64,000 bases of DNA, from assembly GCA_037013685.1 (NCBI GenBank), contig CM072889.1, positions 9,681,976 through 9,745,975 on the forward strand, given 5' to 3'. Below, piece by piece: positions 24,701-37,600 of this stretch (within the stretch, counting starts at the first letter, position 1; each line of letters opens with the position of its first letter). Source of the DNA: Acridotheres tristis. Lineage: Eukaryota; Chordata; Aves; Passeriformes; Sturnidae. The notes below the pieces were generated by a model, which was not told the origin of the DNA, did not search any database, and saw nothing but the letters and a program-made list of their open reading frames with translations. The position numbers and the translations under genes are program-made.

Positions 24701-27295
24701 ACAGGTATTTGAGAAAGTAGTGCTTGAGCAGCTAAGATTATTCCTGGATTTCAGAGGGCTTACAAGTGTAGAAGCCTGCAATAAATTGAGATGCTCCATC
24801 TCTGTTTCCCAAATCACCTCTAATTCTAGATGTAGCCACAGTCCAGTGGGTATATATTTGCTTGAAGGTAAGTGCAAACTGTTTAGCCCACCCACACCAG
24901 CATCCATTGTAGTTCTGACTGCCTTTTGAAATACAGCAATAAATGTTTGTCCTCCTTAGTGAATTCCAACCTATTTCACACCCTAGCTGTGAGTGTTGCT
25001 CAGTCTTCTGAGAAATAACAATAATATATTTTTTATTGCTGCCACCCTCCATGTTAGTCTTGCAGCCTTGCAAGATCAAGGAATATATCAAGATCTTATG
25101 TTTCTTTCCCGAGTCTTAAGAATACCTTGTGGAATCCTTTGAAAGGAAAGATCAGGTAATCCCTGTTATGGTTTACATTTTAGAACAGAAATAAGATAAA
25201 ATCGAGTGGTGATAACGGAAAACTTATGGTTCATGGTTGGGTAAATATCCCCAAGGTCAAATAAAACTCAGGATCTTTCAGACTAATTTTAGGATTAATG
25301 CTTGTAGCATAGCTTACAGCTGGTTGCAGTGGAGATGAATAGACCCCTTGTGACCCTAGGACATGCAAGAAAGCCTTGTTTTATATTTGCAGTGACATTA
25401 GGTGTTAGAAAAGGTGAAAGTAGTGGTGACAGACCTTGGGGTTGAGATCAAAACTGCTCTGTGCTCTCTAGTGTTTCTTGACAAGTTCTGGTGACCAAAA
25501 GGGATCTCTGGGGTTAGGGCTTTGAATTACAGAGCAGAAATTTTGTCGATTTATCCTTCGAGGTTCACAAATCTGAGAAAATGCCAGTGGCTGAAATCCA
25601 TTGCCTTGGTGTGAAACTAGAGTTGGGATTGAGAGCAAAGAACCAGACGTCCATGGGGTAAGTTCAAACCCAGTGTAAGCCTCAGGTATGCATCCAGTGT
25701 GATTGCCCAGGATTGCAGAACCTGGCCAGAAAAGTTTTGAAGGGGGAAGGAGTAACTGATGCTATCAGCTTCAGATCTATGCTCATTCTTTTGTGGTGTG
25801 CCCTGAGCTGATTTAGCCGGTGTTGGCCTGTATGTGCTGAATATACTTTGTTTATAAAATGCAGAATTTTTATTTGAGATTCTAGAGGTCTTGCTGGGGT
25901 GAAATGCCAGCAGGGAAAAAGAGTTTATCAGTAGTTTCAGAGTAGGCTAGGATTAGATTTAGAATAAATCTCGGGTAATTTCAGGGCTCGGACAGGCTTA
26001 CTGGTTTTCAGTGAGGGAGAATATTATTAACAGTGAAGGTTTATGATACATTCAGGCTAAGTATTGTTTTCTGGGCTTGCCTGGGTGTGAATGATTTTGT
26101 ATTGATAGGGCCAAAAATGAAATCTTATCACTAAGTCATGCAAGTCTTATGCAGTTAAGAAAAAGGGTAAGTGGCTTGGGTTTTGTTCAATTATAAGTTC
26201 CTGATTTCATTTTGAATGTGACTGGCTCTTGGGTTAGAATTTGGGTCTCCAGGGACAGGGAAACTAAGTATAGTGTTATAGGCCTGCAACATCCAGCAGA
26301 TTGGAGTGAGGACCAGGGCTGAGAGGCAGAGATTATGTTGTGTAGATAAAATGGTCATTACCTTCTCTGAGCTGACAGAAAAGACACCAAAACCTGGATT
26401 TCTGTATGTATGTGAAATTAAAGATGTAAACTGTCACATGTTAAAACCAAACTTCCTTTTAGGACCTGTAATAGTTGTATCCTTTTTCAACAAGGCAAAG
26501 AAAATGCCAATGCAATAAATTACTGCCTATATAAAAATCATGAGTGATACCCCTGCAGCAGATGATACCACTGTAGTTAATTTAACCAGAAAACTTTTAG
26601 TATTCACAGAAAATTAGAAATGGTCAGTAGAAGGAATAAAGTTTCTATTTTATATGGTAAACTGGCAGTTTCAGATCTTTACAGCTTCAAATGGAAGGTT
26701 ATGGTAAGGTGAACTGAATTTTCATCTCTGTTTTTTGTCCTTTTTTAAATAACAGTGCTCTTGAAGTATCCATTCCACACCTCTCACAAATAGATGTGTA
26801 TTACTTGTCCAGCTGTATTAGTATTGCTGACTGAACTATTCATAAGGTTGCAGTGGTTGAATCAAGTTTTATTGTGTAATTCCAGACATGTGAAAAGTAA
26901 ATTCACCTTTTAGTGACCTGTCACTCTTTATTCAGTACTGTTAACTCATGAAATTAAACTGTTGTCATCAGCAGTTTTATCACCTGAGATTTTTTGGTAA
27001 CAAAGGTAATAAAAGAATCAAATTATTTTTACTGCTAAAGTTTGTATCCTAACTTAACTATTCTGTGTGATAATTTGACATCCTTCAGCTTTGGGGCTTA
27101 AAAATCTGATAATTGGTAATTGTTTAATTAACCACTGTGTGTGGTGTTCTAAACTTGGTGTGTTTATACCTGATTTCACTGTTTTCTGGCAGGTGTTGCT
27201 CTGGCAGGAAATCCTACCACTCAGTTATAATGCCAAAGAGAAATTGTAGAGTTAAACAAAACATTTCATAGAAGAATGCCTGTGAAGAAGCATTT
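21777..27295. other. Unique non-coding DNA
   Basis: About 5.5 kb with no recognisable gene. From about 24480 to 26310 the plus strand becomes G- and T-rich with recurring GTTAGGG/GGTTAG words, which looks like decayed repeat or unconstrained G-skewed DNA. Two exon-like segments (24755-24867 and 25533-25657, plus strand) have acceptable splice sites and open frames, but their reading phases do not join; they are treated as leads in the findings. Frames at 24611-25091 on the minus strand overlap one of these and show no domain. Confidence 0.55.
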
Positions 27296-28614
27296 TGTGA
27301 TAGGTTGACTTAGGAGGAAGAAACTCAGAAGAGGTTCTTCCTAAGGGAATTTCCTCTGTGGGTGTTGAGATACCTGCAACAGCCAATTAGAGAAAGTCAG
27401 TTCGCTCCGTGCACACACATTTTGAAGGAGGTAATCCGGAACTGAGCCTCTCTGTCTTTCCAGCGGCTGAGCAGGTAACACCAACCCGAGCTTCGCCTTC
27501 CCCCATGCGGGGGGAGGCTCAGGAGGCCGTTTGGGCCCCGTTTGCCAACGAGGGGGACCCGATGGCCGGGGGGAGGAAAAGTTGTGTGATAAAACCTTCA
27601 CGACTTCCTCCTCCACGGGTCTGCTGCTCTGGCGTGGGGGGAAGGCTGACTCTTTATGCTGCCGGCCGGGCCGGGCCTGCCCGGGTGGCCATGGGCACTG
27701 TGGGGCTGCAGCCCAGCCCCACAAAGGCTGATTGACACCTCAGCCCCCCCCCCCAGCACGGCCTGAGCCTGGCCTAACTTTTGTAGTTGTGTTAAACTTT
27801 AACTTTTTAGTGTTCAGATAAGATTTGCAAAGCCTCCAGCCTTTCCTTTGAATATGAAAGGGAATAAGAAGATTTCTGAAGTCAGTGATGTAAGAGCTAA
27901 GTTTTTTTTTAGATGGAAGGAGAATGAGAAGATGCTGAAATGGCTGAAAATCTTTTTGGGAAATTGTAGGAATGAATTGATGTACTGAATATTCCTATAA
28001 ACCATGGAAAGAGACATGGGGGATGGAAATGTTCCATTTAATAGATGATTTGACTAAAAACCACCTGTGTTGAGAATTTCTGCCCTGAGAAAAAGAAGGG
28101 GATTTCAGTTTTCTGAAGATGAAGCCTGAGCAGAGAGAAAGGAGACAGATAGAATCGCTGCTGTCGAACATTTCATTCTTAAAAGTAATACCCCATGAGA
28201 CAGACATGACCCACATCTACAGCTTTGGGGAGGCTGTGGAGTTGGGAGGAGCGTCACGGTTGCAGATTCCCGGGCGGATGCAAATCGTGAAAGATAAAAC
28301 CACAAGAGAACTGTCTTTTTCCTTCTTGTGGGAAAAATCCCTACACCTTCAACAAGAAGAGGCTTCTCTCTCCAGAAGTGAACAGAGAAAGACTAAATTG
28401 GGGACTGACCGAAGTATTTGTTATATGTTTGTTTTGTTGTTATGAAGATAGGGAGAGGGAGGGAAGGAGTGATCTGGAAAATCTTATTCTGAATTGTTTT
28501 TTTTTTTCCCTTTTCCCCCCTTTTTTTTGTTTGTGTAATTAATAAATTTTCTTCTATACTCTTTCAAGTTTTGTGCCTGCCTTGCTCTTTTGCTCCTGGT
28601 TCTGTCTCACAACA
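27296..28614 (+). mobile_element. GC-rich ERV LTR (probably ERVL-like), plus strand
   Basis: The right end is LTR-like: an AATAAA at 28541-28546 is followed by a C/T-rich stretch and a terminal TCTCACAACA (to 28614), which matches the style of avian ERVL-like LTR 3' ends. The inner part 27405-27770 is strikingly GC- and CpG-rich, with GGCCGGGCCGGGCC-type runs and an 11-base C run (27744-27754), unlike all surrounding DNA. The left end is uncertain: TGTGATAGGTTGAC at 27296 is my best guess, TGTTG at 27194 or 27363 are alternatives, and I found no clear TSD. It is the only LTR in the window on the plus strand. Several overlapping frames (27341-27735, 28119-28445) are artefacts of the composition. 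No internal retroviral genes adjoin it. Confidence 0.6.
28541..28546 (+). promoter_or_regulatory. LTR poly(A) signal AATAAA
   Basis: A canonical hexamer 68 bases before the LTR 3' end, in the position expected for the R/U5 part of a plus-strand LTR. It could end transcripts that run through on the plus strand. Confidence 0.5.
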
Positions 28615-31600
28615 GAAAGAAATAAGTTTATTTAAATTGGCAACTCAAACCGAAGACACATTTCAAAACAAGAGTAACCACATTCAATATTAGTAATTTT
28701 AATTAATTTTAATTGATGTTTCAGGGATTGCGTGAACAAAGTTTTTTATAAATGTCTTCAATTAGATTTTGTACTACAGTTTATGTTTATTCATTTTATG
28801 CTTGCATATATATTATTAAATTAAGATTTCATCAACTAAAATACTGCTGTGACACCCTTTTTATTGCCAGCTAAGAATATTTTACTACTTTATAGAAATA
28901 AATTGAGAAATGTGGCTACTGTAAAATAAACCATAATGATAAAATATTTATTATGCTTTTTATTGATAAACAAATACTCTGTGATAACTGGAAAAACAGA
29001 GTATATTAAAGAAAATGTTGTTTCTGTTGTCTTAATGCAAACCTTTGTGGAGTAACTATGGAGTTCTTATCTACAGGAGTTTGTCACAATAATAATACTG
29101 AAAATATTAGACTAGCTGTATTCTTTAGCAAAGTATTTAATATGAGCTTACATCTTGGCTGAAGAATGTGGAGAATCCTATACCTGTTCAGCAGCATACA
29201 TTTTACTGATGTTTTAAATCAGAGCCTTTATGTATTGCTCTGTTTAAGCTGTTGAAGTGTATCTGCAGTAACTGCATGGCCACGTAAGAAGCTGGCAGTC
29301 TAATATTAAGCAATGGAAGATTTTTCATGCTGTTTTGAAGCTCAGCATTTTTGAAAAATTAGTCTGTGATTTAGGAGCTATGTATTAGTGTGGTCTGCAG
29401 GTCACACTGAAAGTGAAGCAAGAATAAACAATAACTACAAGAATATGCAAGTAAGCATAAACTACATGTAATTGGCTAATAACTGCTGGCATATTCAGCT
29501 GTGAATCATACTCAGCTCAGAGAGACTGACTGTAAATTATATCAAACAGATGTAATTTTTAAAATATTGGAGAAGCAGCATTAATCCCAAAACAGTATAA
29601 CGGCGATTCCCATATGACTACTTTGCATGTAGCTCATCAAGTGATGAGTCCAGAGACTTTCCATGTAAAAAAAAAAAGTAGCTTCTCTTACTTATTTATG
29701 TAAACGGAGAAAGGGACATATTTGGATTTTGAAGTTAGAAATGCTTATTTTCAGTGGAGTATTTTCTTCTAACAACATGCTTTGAATTCACTGTGCAATT
29801 TGAAGATGAGGTAATCGAGACAGAGAGCTTGAGTGATGGCTGGGGTTCAAGCAGCATATACAAGAGCTACAAACTGAGCCTGGCAGGTTTTTTTGGAGCA
29901 ATTACTTAGTGATAAGGTCTCCTGTACAACAGCAGTGTGCTGTTCTAAAAATGAAGGTGTTCCTATTTCATAGTTCCATTTGTTTGAGCTTGGATGTGCA
30001 CACTTTACAAGTGGTATTTTAAAAAATAGAAGCAAAGGTCCCATTTTTTAATGTCTCACCATTAATAGTTGAAGACACTAAATTATCCATTTCTGATGTG
30101 GTGTGACTGAGAAGTACTGAACTGGAGTTCAGGACGCTGGGCTCACTTTCTTGCTCACTTAAAAGTCTGAAGATTATCTTTGGCAAGCATCTTCCCCACT
30201 TCAGGTTTCACATTTTTGATCTCTTTCTCTCTTTTTAAAAAAGCACACAACTGTCCATCTTTCTGCCTGTCTTGTTTGTTCTTATTCTCTCCCTGTCCAC
30301 TGCAGGTGCAGGGATTTGTGACTATACAACTAATTCTACAATTTACTAAAATAAAGTGCGGGATATTGTGCTTTCAGGATAAACAAAACCTCAGAAACAG
30401 TTCTCATGTTTATGACATGAGTGGTGGTGAACCATTTGCTTTTCACAGATCTTAATTTTATTTGGATTTTCATCATTTCTCCTTTTTTTCGCATGTCTGA
30501 GTAGTCACAATGTACCGATATTTTCGTTTTTCTTTCCCTTTCTGATTTATTAAAACAGCTATCAGATAATTACTAAGCCATAAAGAACTTCGCCGTACAT
30601 CATGATAGGTTTTTGGGGTTTTCTTAATTGCAACTTGTTCATCTTGCCAGTTTGGTATACTTTTTCTTCTTATCTTCATCATATTTAGATGAACCATAAT
30701 TTTAATTACTGCAGTTTATTATATTTTGGACAGCAGCAGTATTATCTGAAAAAGGTAGAACAGTACAAGGATACAACTTACTTTCAAAGTAACAGTAAAA
30801 TACCACTTATTATAAATAGCTCTTAAAATACCACTCAACAGATCCATTCAGTATTGTTGTCCAGCACTGAATATTATGAACTCACTGTTTCCATCCACTG
30901 TTCAATTTTTTTTCCAAACTAATACTAGGAAAAAAAAACAACCAACAATATATGGAACAAAACAGTTGGCCAGCAAGAAGCATTCATAGTATCTTTCCCG
31001 AGAGGAGGATGTAGTTTGTAAAACTCTCATCAAAAAAATCAGAAAACTGATTACAGAGAAAACTCTGTAATAGAACAGTTTTGTTCTGCTACTCATTGTT
31101 AAGCCCCTGCCAGGTGTTCAGGTAAATGTGATCATGAACCACCCCATAGCTGATTTCACTTAAAGTTATGACCCATCAGCCACCCTTTACATGTATATAC
31201 AAACTCAAGGTGTTGATGGTGTCTTAAAAGCAGCTGAGCCAGCAGACAGAAGCAGAGATGAAAAGTAGGGCTGCAATAGAGACAGAAATCCCTTTTACTT
31301 TATTTCTATAAAATGGTAAAGTTAATTTAGTGTAAAATGATGTTATATTAGTGAAATATGATGTACTGTGATTGATTAGAATTATTCTAACATCTGATTT
31401 AACCATTTTATGGTTTACCCATTAATTTATTTAAGATTTTGCTGAATAATTAGTCATACATTTATGATTGTAAAAATTAAGACCTAGATAAACCCATTAT
31501 CTAGACACATATTTTGGGTCACAAAGTTGAATTTAGGAGTGAGGAGTATTGTGGAGCAACTTCTGTTTTCTTTAGCAAGTTTGCCTGTGCTGTAATGATA

Positions 31601-34600
31601 AGTGTGTGTTTGAGAAGTGTTCAGATTGACCTGGTAGAATAAAGCTAAGAAACATAGTTGAGTGCTTATGATGAAATACATTGTCAGCTCAAAAAAAAGA
31701 ATAAGAATTAAAAGAAGTCACTCAAGTAAAAAGAATATAAAACACACTAAGGCAACAACTAGTAAAAAGACCTTTATAAGTCATGCTTTTTACTTACTAG
31801 GTATGGATTTTTAATACAGAGAAGGAAACATAGCAGTTCCCACTGGTATCAAATGCCATTCAATAAATTGATAGCCATTGTGGGGTGGGGAAGGAAAATA
31901 GAAGAGAAGAACCTTTAAGAATATCTTTTTTCAATGTATGCTCAGGGCTGCTTTGCTTTTCATCATGGAGTTTAGAACGTGCACTGCAGCATGGCTGAAG
32001 AAAGCACTAAAGATATTTTTCAACCCTGCAAATTCCTGCTGAGAAAAGGTGTGTGCAAAGGGCCAGATAAAGCTCAGTTACGTCTTCCTACCCCTCCACA
32101 ATCTCTCATCTAATCTGATTTCACTGAAAGGAAGTGGTTATTCTCTTAAAACTATAATGAGTTCTCAACTGTTAGAATTCTAGATTGTAGGAGCTTTCCT
32201 GGATCCTGTTTTAGACCGAATAAAATTTGGACATACTTAAGGGTCTGTCACTCATAGCTGTGAGCTTCTGTGTCATTTGCCCTGCCCTCACTGTCCCTTC
32301 ATCTGCCTGAATCCCCAATACTGAGGTGTACTGACAGATCAGGATCAACCACGCCAGTGTTCCATGGCTAGAAGCAGTTTCACCTGCTGCAGATCTTATT
32401 TGAGAGTCAGAAACAGCACTTTGAACAACTCCAGCAAAGACCATTCACAGTGATAATCTCTCACAGGATTTTTTCTTTGTTTGTTAGGGATTCTTTTGCT
32501 GTTAAAGTTTTACTTCTAGATTGTAATTTGGCACCTAGTTTTATCTATGAAACCAGTTAAACATTAAAGTGGCAGCACTTAGTCATGCTAATGCTTGATG
32601 CACTATTGTAATTAGATTAATATGACCTAAAAGAAGTAGTAGTGTTTGCAATTAATGCCTTTGTGATTGATCAAAGTCAACAATGAGAAGAAACTTTATA
32701 AAGTTTTAGTGTGATGTCAGCCTAATAATAGAACTTCAGACTTTAATCAAAGAAAGCAGTAAGAATAAATGGCTTGATAACTGTCCCAAGGTGACTTTAT
32801 GATGCTTGTATCCCAAATCATCTGTTTTGTTTATACTGAATATTAAGTTCTGCACCTTTAAGACTGGTTTTGAGAGCAAAGTGGGGGGACAAGAAGCGTG
32901 CAGTTTGTTTGCAGAAACTGCACTTGCTGCCTTGCATTCCTTCTCATGGACTGTGTTGTCTTCAGCACAGAAGCAGGAGAGAGCTCTCTTTTGCTTTAAG
33001 TTAGTTTTTTTAGCTAACTGAAACAGAAGAATTCCCTGAACTGTAGCTTTTATTTTTTCCTGAAATTGTTCAAACCTACTCTGAACTGAAAACCCAAAAA
33101 ACCACCAAAAGCTCATGCCTGTGGCCTACCAGGGCCCAGGATTGAACAAACTAAGCTACATCCCACAAAAGGACTTTCTGAATGTGCCGTCTCTTCAGAA
33201 CAAAGAGAGGTTTCATTGTTAAATATTACTCTTTTTTTTTCATGTTTGTGAATACTTTGTTATTAAATAAACAATTTTTTCCTCTTCTCTCAAAAAAATA
33301 TTTTTCTCACAAACAAGCTAGGAGAAGGGCAGCTTAAGTTTGCTTTCTAAAAGAGACCACTTCAAAAATTTCTTCCCAAAATTTGCACTAAACCAAGACA
33401 ATAACTATGAAGGAGAATAAGCAAGGAAACGCATGATATTTTTTTTTACTTTCTGCAGGATTATCAGTGGTAATGGATATTATGTACTTTGGTTTTAGTG
33501 AAACTAGTGGTGTTTAAAAGGAAAACTTTTACAATAAAGTGCCAACGCAATCTTTGCATACTTTTCCTGCACAGTTCAGTGGAGTATGAAAAGATGTATT
33601 TCATCCTTTCCTGTAGGAAGTCAGTCTTCCTTATGTGGTTTGCATTCATCCTTAACCATCACCAAGTATCTTACAGGAGGGTTGGGGCTGGGTCCAGGCA
33701 GATGTGCTGTACATCTCAAACTAGGTTGCAGTTTTCAAGCCATGCTGAATTTGCAGCTTATCATACATTCATCCCATCACCATGGAAAGCTATTTTCGAG
33801 TGCTAACAGGCTGGATTTAGTACCGCACTGGACTCATCAGTTAGGTATAAAATTCCCATCTGCATTGCTTTTGCAAAAATACAGGAAAAAGATGTTTCCA
33901 AGGCTGTTCTGCCTCAACAGCTTTCCTAACCATTCTAAGCACTTAGACATGATATGTTTTGATTATATTTCTGTAATTTGTTTCCCCCATCAATTCTTCA
34001 TTGAATTCAATAGCGTTTTTTTCTGCTGTGTTCTGGAGGCTTCCTGGTCATGTTCTGATATCACGGTGCCTAATCTGCTAGAGTAGCCCTGCTGAATTTT
34101 ATGAAGACCACAAACTTCTATCTCTGTTCTGTGGTTTTATATGCAACTATAACACAAATTAACATAAGCATGCTTGTCATTAGCATTCTTCTCTGTCAGA
34201 CAGAAAAATCAAAGAATTGTTGAGTGGTGTAAAGATGGTAAGAGGCTGACAAATGGGTAGATCTTTAAAATTTTCTGGAACAAAGCTGAGCTTCTGGATC
34301 ACAAATACCTCTGCATTGCAGTCCTAAGAAAGACAAAGTGTGGGAGATTATCGTGATCTACTCTTAAGGCAGAGTGGATGAAATACTTGTTTTCACAAAA
34401 GTAATTTTCAGGTGGCTGAGCATTCCATGGGCTGTCTTCGTTAAGGGTTCAAGTTTTGTCTGCTTTGTGCATTTATGAATTATCACATTGTGTGTTAGGA
34501 ATTTTAAGATTCTCAGTAATTGGTGATCATGTTTCAATATCAATTTTTAAAATGAAATATTATCTTAGAGATTTTGATCAAAAATAGGTAAAGTAGTTTT

Positions 34601-37600
34601 AACAACTGAAGTGATTAAGCTGTCGATGTAAATGTAGTAGGTGTATGTTTGGTATTTCCTTTGTCAGTTCTAACTTGATAGTTTTTGGCTTTTGGTTAGA
34701 AGCTCTTCATATAACATTAAACTGTGCATAGAATAAGCTACTGGTTTTGTTCCCATTTCATTGATTTAGTTACAATAACTGGCTATAGTCTGCTTGATTC
34801 ATAATTTCTCTATATAGACACTAAACTATTACAATAACTACTGTACTGTCTGCTTCAGCATAGTAGTATAATCTGATTACATCCATAATTTGGAATATTT
34901 TCCACAGTATTAAAATCCTGGAGTCATTTGGAATGTAAAAGGCTTCAATAATTACTGTGTAATATTTTTAATGATGGATACTAATTGCTAAAGCATTCTG
35001 ATTCTAAACTATCTTTGCTTCCTTGGTGGGAAATACAAACACCTGAAATGATGAACAGGTTTTTGAAAAAAGGTGACCCAGAGCACATAGTTAGTAGTTA
35101 TTTCTGCTGTGTATGTTGAAAGGAGTATTGGGCCTGTATTCTGTAGTAGCAAAACATGAAAAAATGCCATACAAATAATTTATATTTTAGATTAACACTG
35201 AACACTTTATATCATTGCATCATACTTACTAATAGTATTATATAAATAATACACAAATACATAATATATTCATATTCACCTGTTATTTAACTACTGTGGG
35301 CAGCTTTCTTTATGAAATTATTAAATTAGTGTTTGTACTCGGACTGTAGAGTATCTCAACACCAAAATTGCAGTGGATTTTCTGTATATTTCATAAAATC
35401 AGTGACTGCATGTTTATAAAATGTGGTTGGAGGATTGCTTGTTTCAGCTGTGTATATACACACATGCCCCCTCACCCCTCGAGTAATACTGACTGCCTAG
35501 AACCAAATTCTCATGGCTTTCATGCCACAAAAGAAAGATTTGGAGGATGTTGAGTATGTCCCTTCATTGCCAGTGTTAAGGACAACACAGACTTAACAAT
35601 GTTTTACACAAGAGCGGGAGCAGAGCTTGCTGGAATAATAATGAATGGAATGTATAGTGTCTGAAATCTAAACTGTGCTCTAACAGGTTAGAATATTCAG
35701 GATAAATATCTTTATTTTGTTATCGTCTTGTAAGGAAGAGCATTTTCTTTTGATTTCCCTTTCTGTAGAGGTGGAGAGTGCTGTGGTCAAGCTTGGGGAG
35801 GCAGTAGGGACTTGGCTGAAGAGCAGCTGAGCTGCAGCCTGGAGCAGGAAATTGTAGCTGTGTAGTCTAACATTGATTATTCACTCATCTGAAACTGACT
35901 TCCGGTTTTGGCTACACTGGCATACAGCCTGTACAGAGAAAGTCTCTATTTTTTCATTTCTCTATTTTAATGTTTATTTCTTTAGGCTTAAAAATGTGTT
36001 CAGCTGTGAGGATATTTTTATTCTGTTGGAAGTGCTTCATTTATTTTATTGGACCTTGAAGTGGGTACAGGCCCATGAGACATGGTAGATTCTGGGTGTT
36101 TTACCATGAAAAATCCATGAAAAACATTGTCTGATGGAAATAAATATACGGTGGGACATAACCACTCCAAATAACAGCCTGGAAAATTACATTGAAGGAC
36201 CTCATTACTTTCTTCAGCTCTTAGCAAGCAGCCACCTGAACCAGCTGCTCTGGGAGTTGTCAAGTTGAGCAAAATGGGATCAGCAGGTGGACAGGGACAG
36301 GGATACAGGTTGTTCAAGGGTATGTCTTAAAGGATTGTGTGGGTCTGTTCCTAGCTGGCAGGGTGGGAAAGGCCACCTGCTTTAAAGAAGGGGCAACATT
36401 TTATTTTGGTGGGGTTTTGGCATGAAGGCTGAAATACATGCTGTAGCTCCCTGGAGTAAGGACCAAGGACAGGAGAGGTAGCAAGGAGCAGAAGGGAATT
36501 TGAATGTTCCTATGGTGAAACTCACAGTCTGCAGCCAGAATGGAATCGGCTCAGCAATTTGGTCCACAAAGTATATGGATTAAATGAGCAAAAAGTCTTT
36601 TGAAAAAGTGATTTGGAAGGCCCAGACATTTCTCATGCCTCTATTTCAGGGTGAGAAATAATTTATTTTTCACCATTTTTGTATGTGATAGCAGAACTTC
36701 GAGTTTATGGATTTGAAAAAATAAAACACAGTTAACTAGGTCAATGAAAAATTCTGCATTACATCTTCTGAGTAATATCTATTTTGCTGAACTTTACAAG
36801 AGCTCTTTACAGAGGTATGTAATTTTTGGCCCTTCCCTGCTGACTGTTGAAGTTGTGGAAGACTTTTTAAAGTCATCTCTCATCTGCTGCTGTTCCAAAA
36901 CATTGTATTGTCTTTCACTGTAGCCAGGGCTGGACAGTTAGTGAATGTCATCTAGAACTTAATAACATGGATGTTGTAATTTGTCATCTCAGTCACTACT
37001 GTCACTCTGTCATTTCAGTTTGTGTTATATTGGCTCATGGTGTTGCTACATCTCTGTCCTTCATCTCACAGGTTTCATGAACTCTGTAAGTTAGCATACC
37101 TGAAGATTAGTTCAAAGGGAAAAAAATCCATGTCTAGGATTTACCTTCATTCAGTGTACACCCTATTACAGGTATAGAATTTTTTTTTTAGAATAGAGCA
37201 ATACCTATTTTATCTTAGACCATGGAGTGTGCTGTATTTGTTTCCTTTATGCTCCTTCCTTAAGAGAAGAAGAATTGCATAATGTCATTGCAGTAGCAAG
37301 AAAAGGCCTTTGGTCTTCATGTTTGATTGGTTTATTTTGCTGTAGTCAGGAGAATATGATCTTTTTGAAAAACAGATATAAATTTTTTTCTTCTACCTCT
37401 AGTAACAGCAATATTAACGACCAAAGTAGTCTCATGCTGCCGTTATCTAGAAAGAAGGTAAATTAGATTCAGAAAGAACAGGGATTTATTCCACATCTGA
37501 AAAAAAACAAACTGGAACATCTGTTTGAATAAGAGAGAGGGCTTGGGAGCATAAAACCTCCCTGATACAAGCAGATAAAAACATACACACAGAGATATAT

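Noticed and set aside
27341..27735. Proline/arginine-rich frames on both strands
   Set aside because: They are caused by the GC-rich core of the LTR, where stop codons are rare.
33586..34086. Longest frame in the window (166 codons, plus)
   Set aside because: No domain, no splice or promoter context, composition like its surroundings, and an overlapping frame at 33489-33806. Chance is sufficient in 64 kb.
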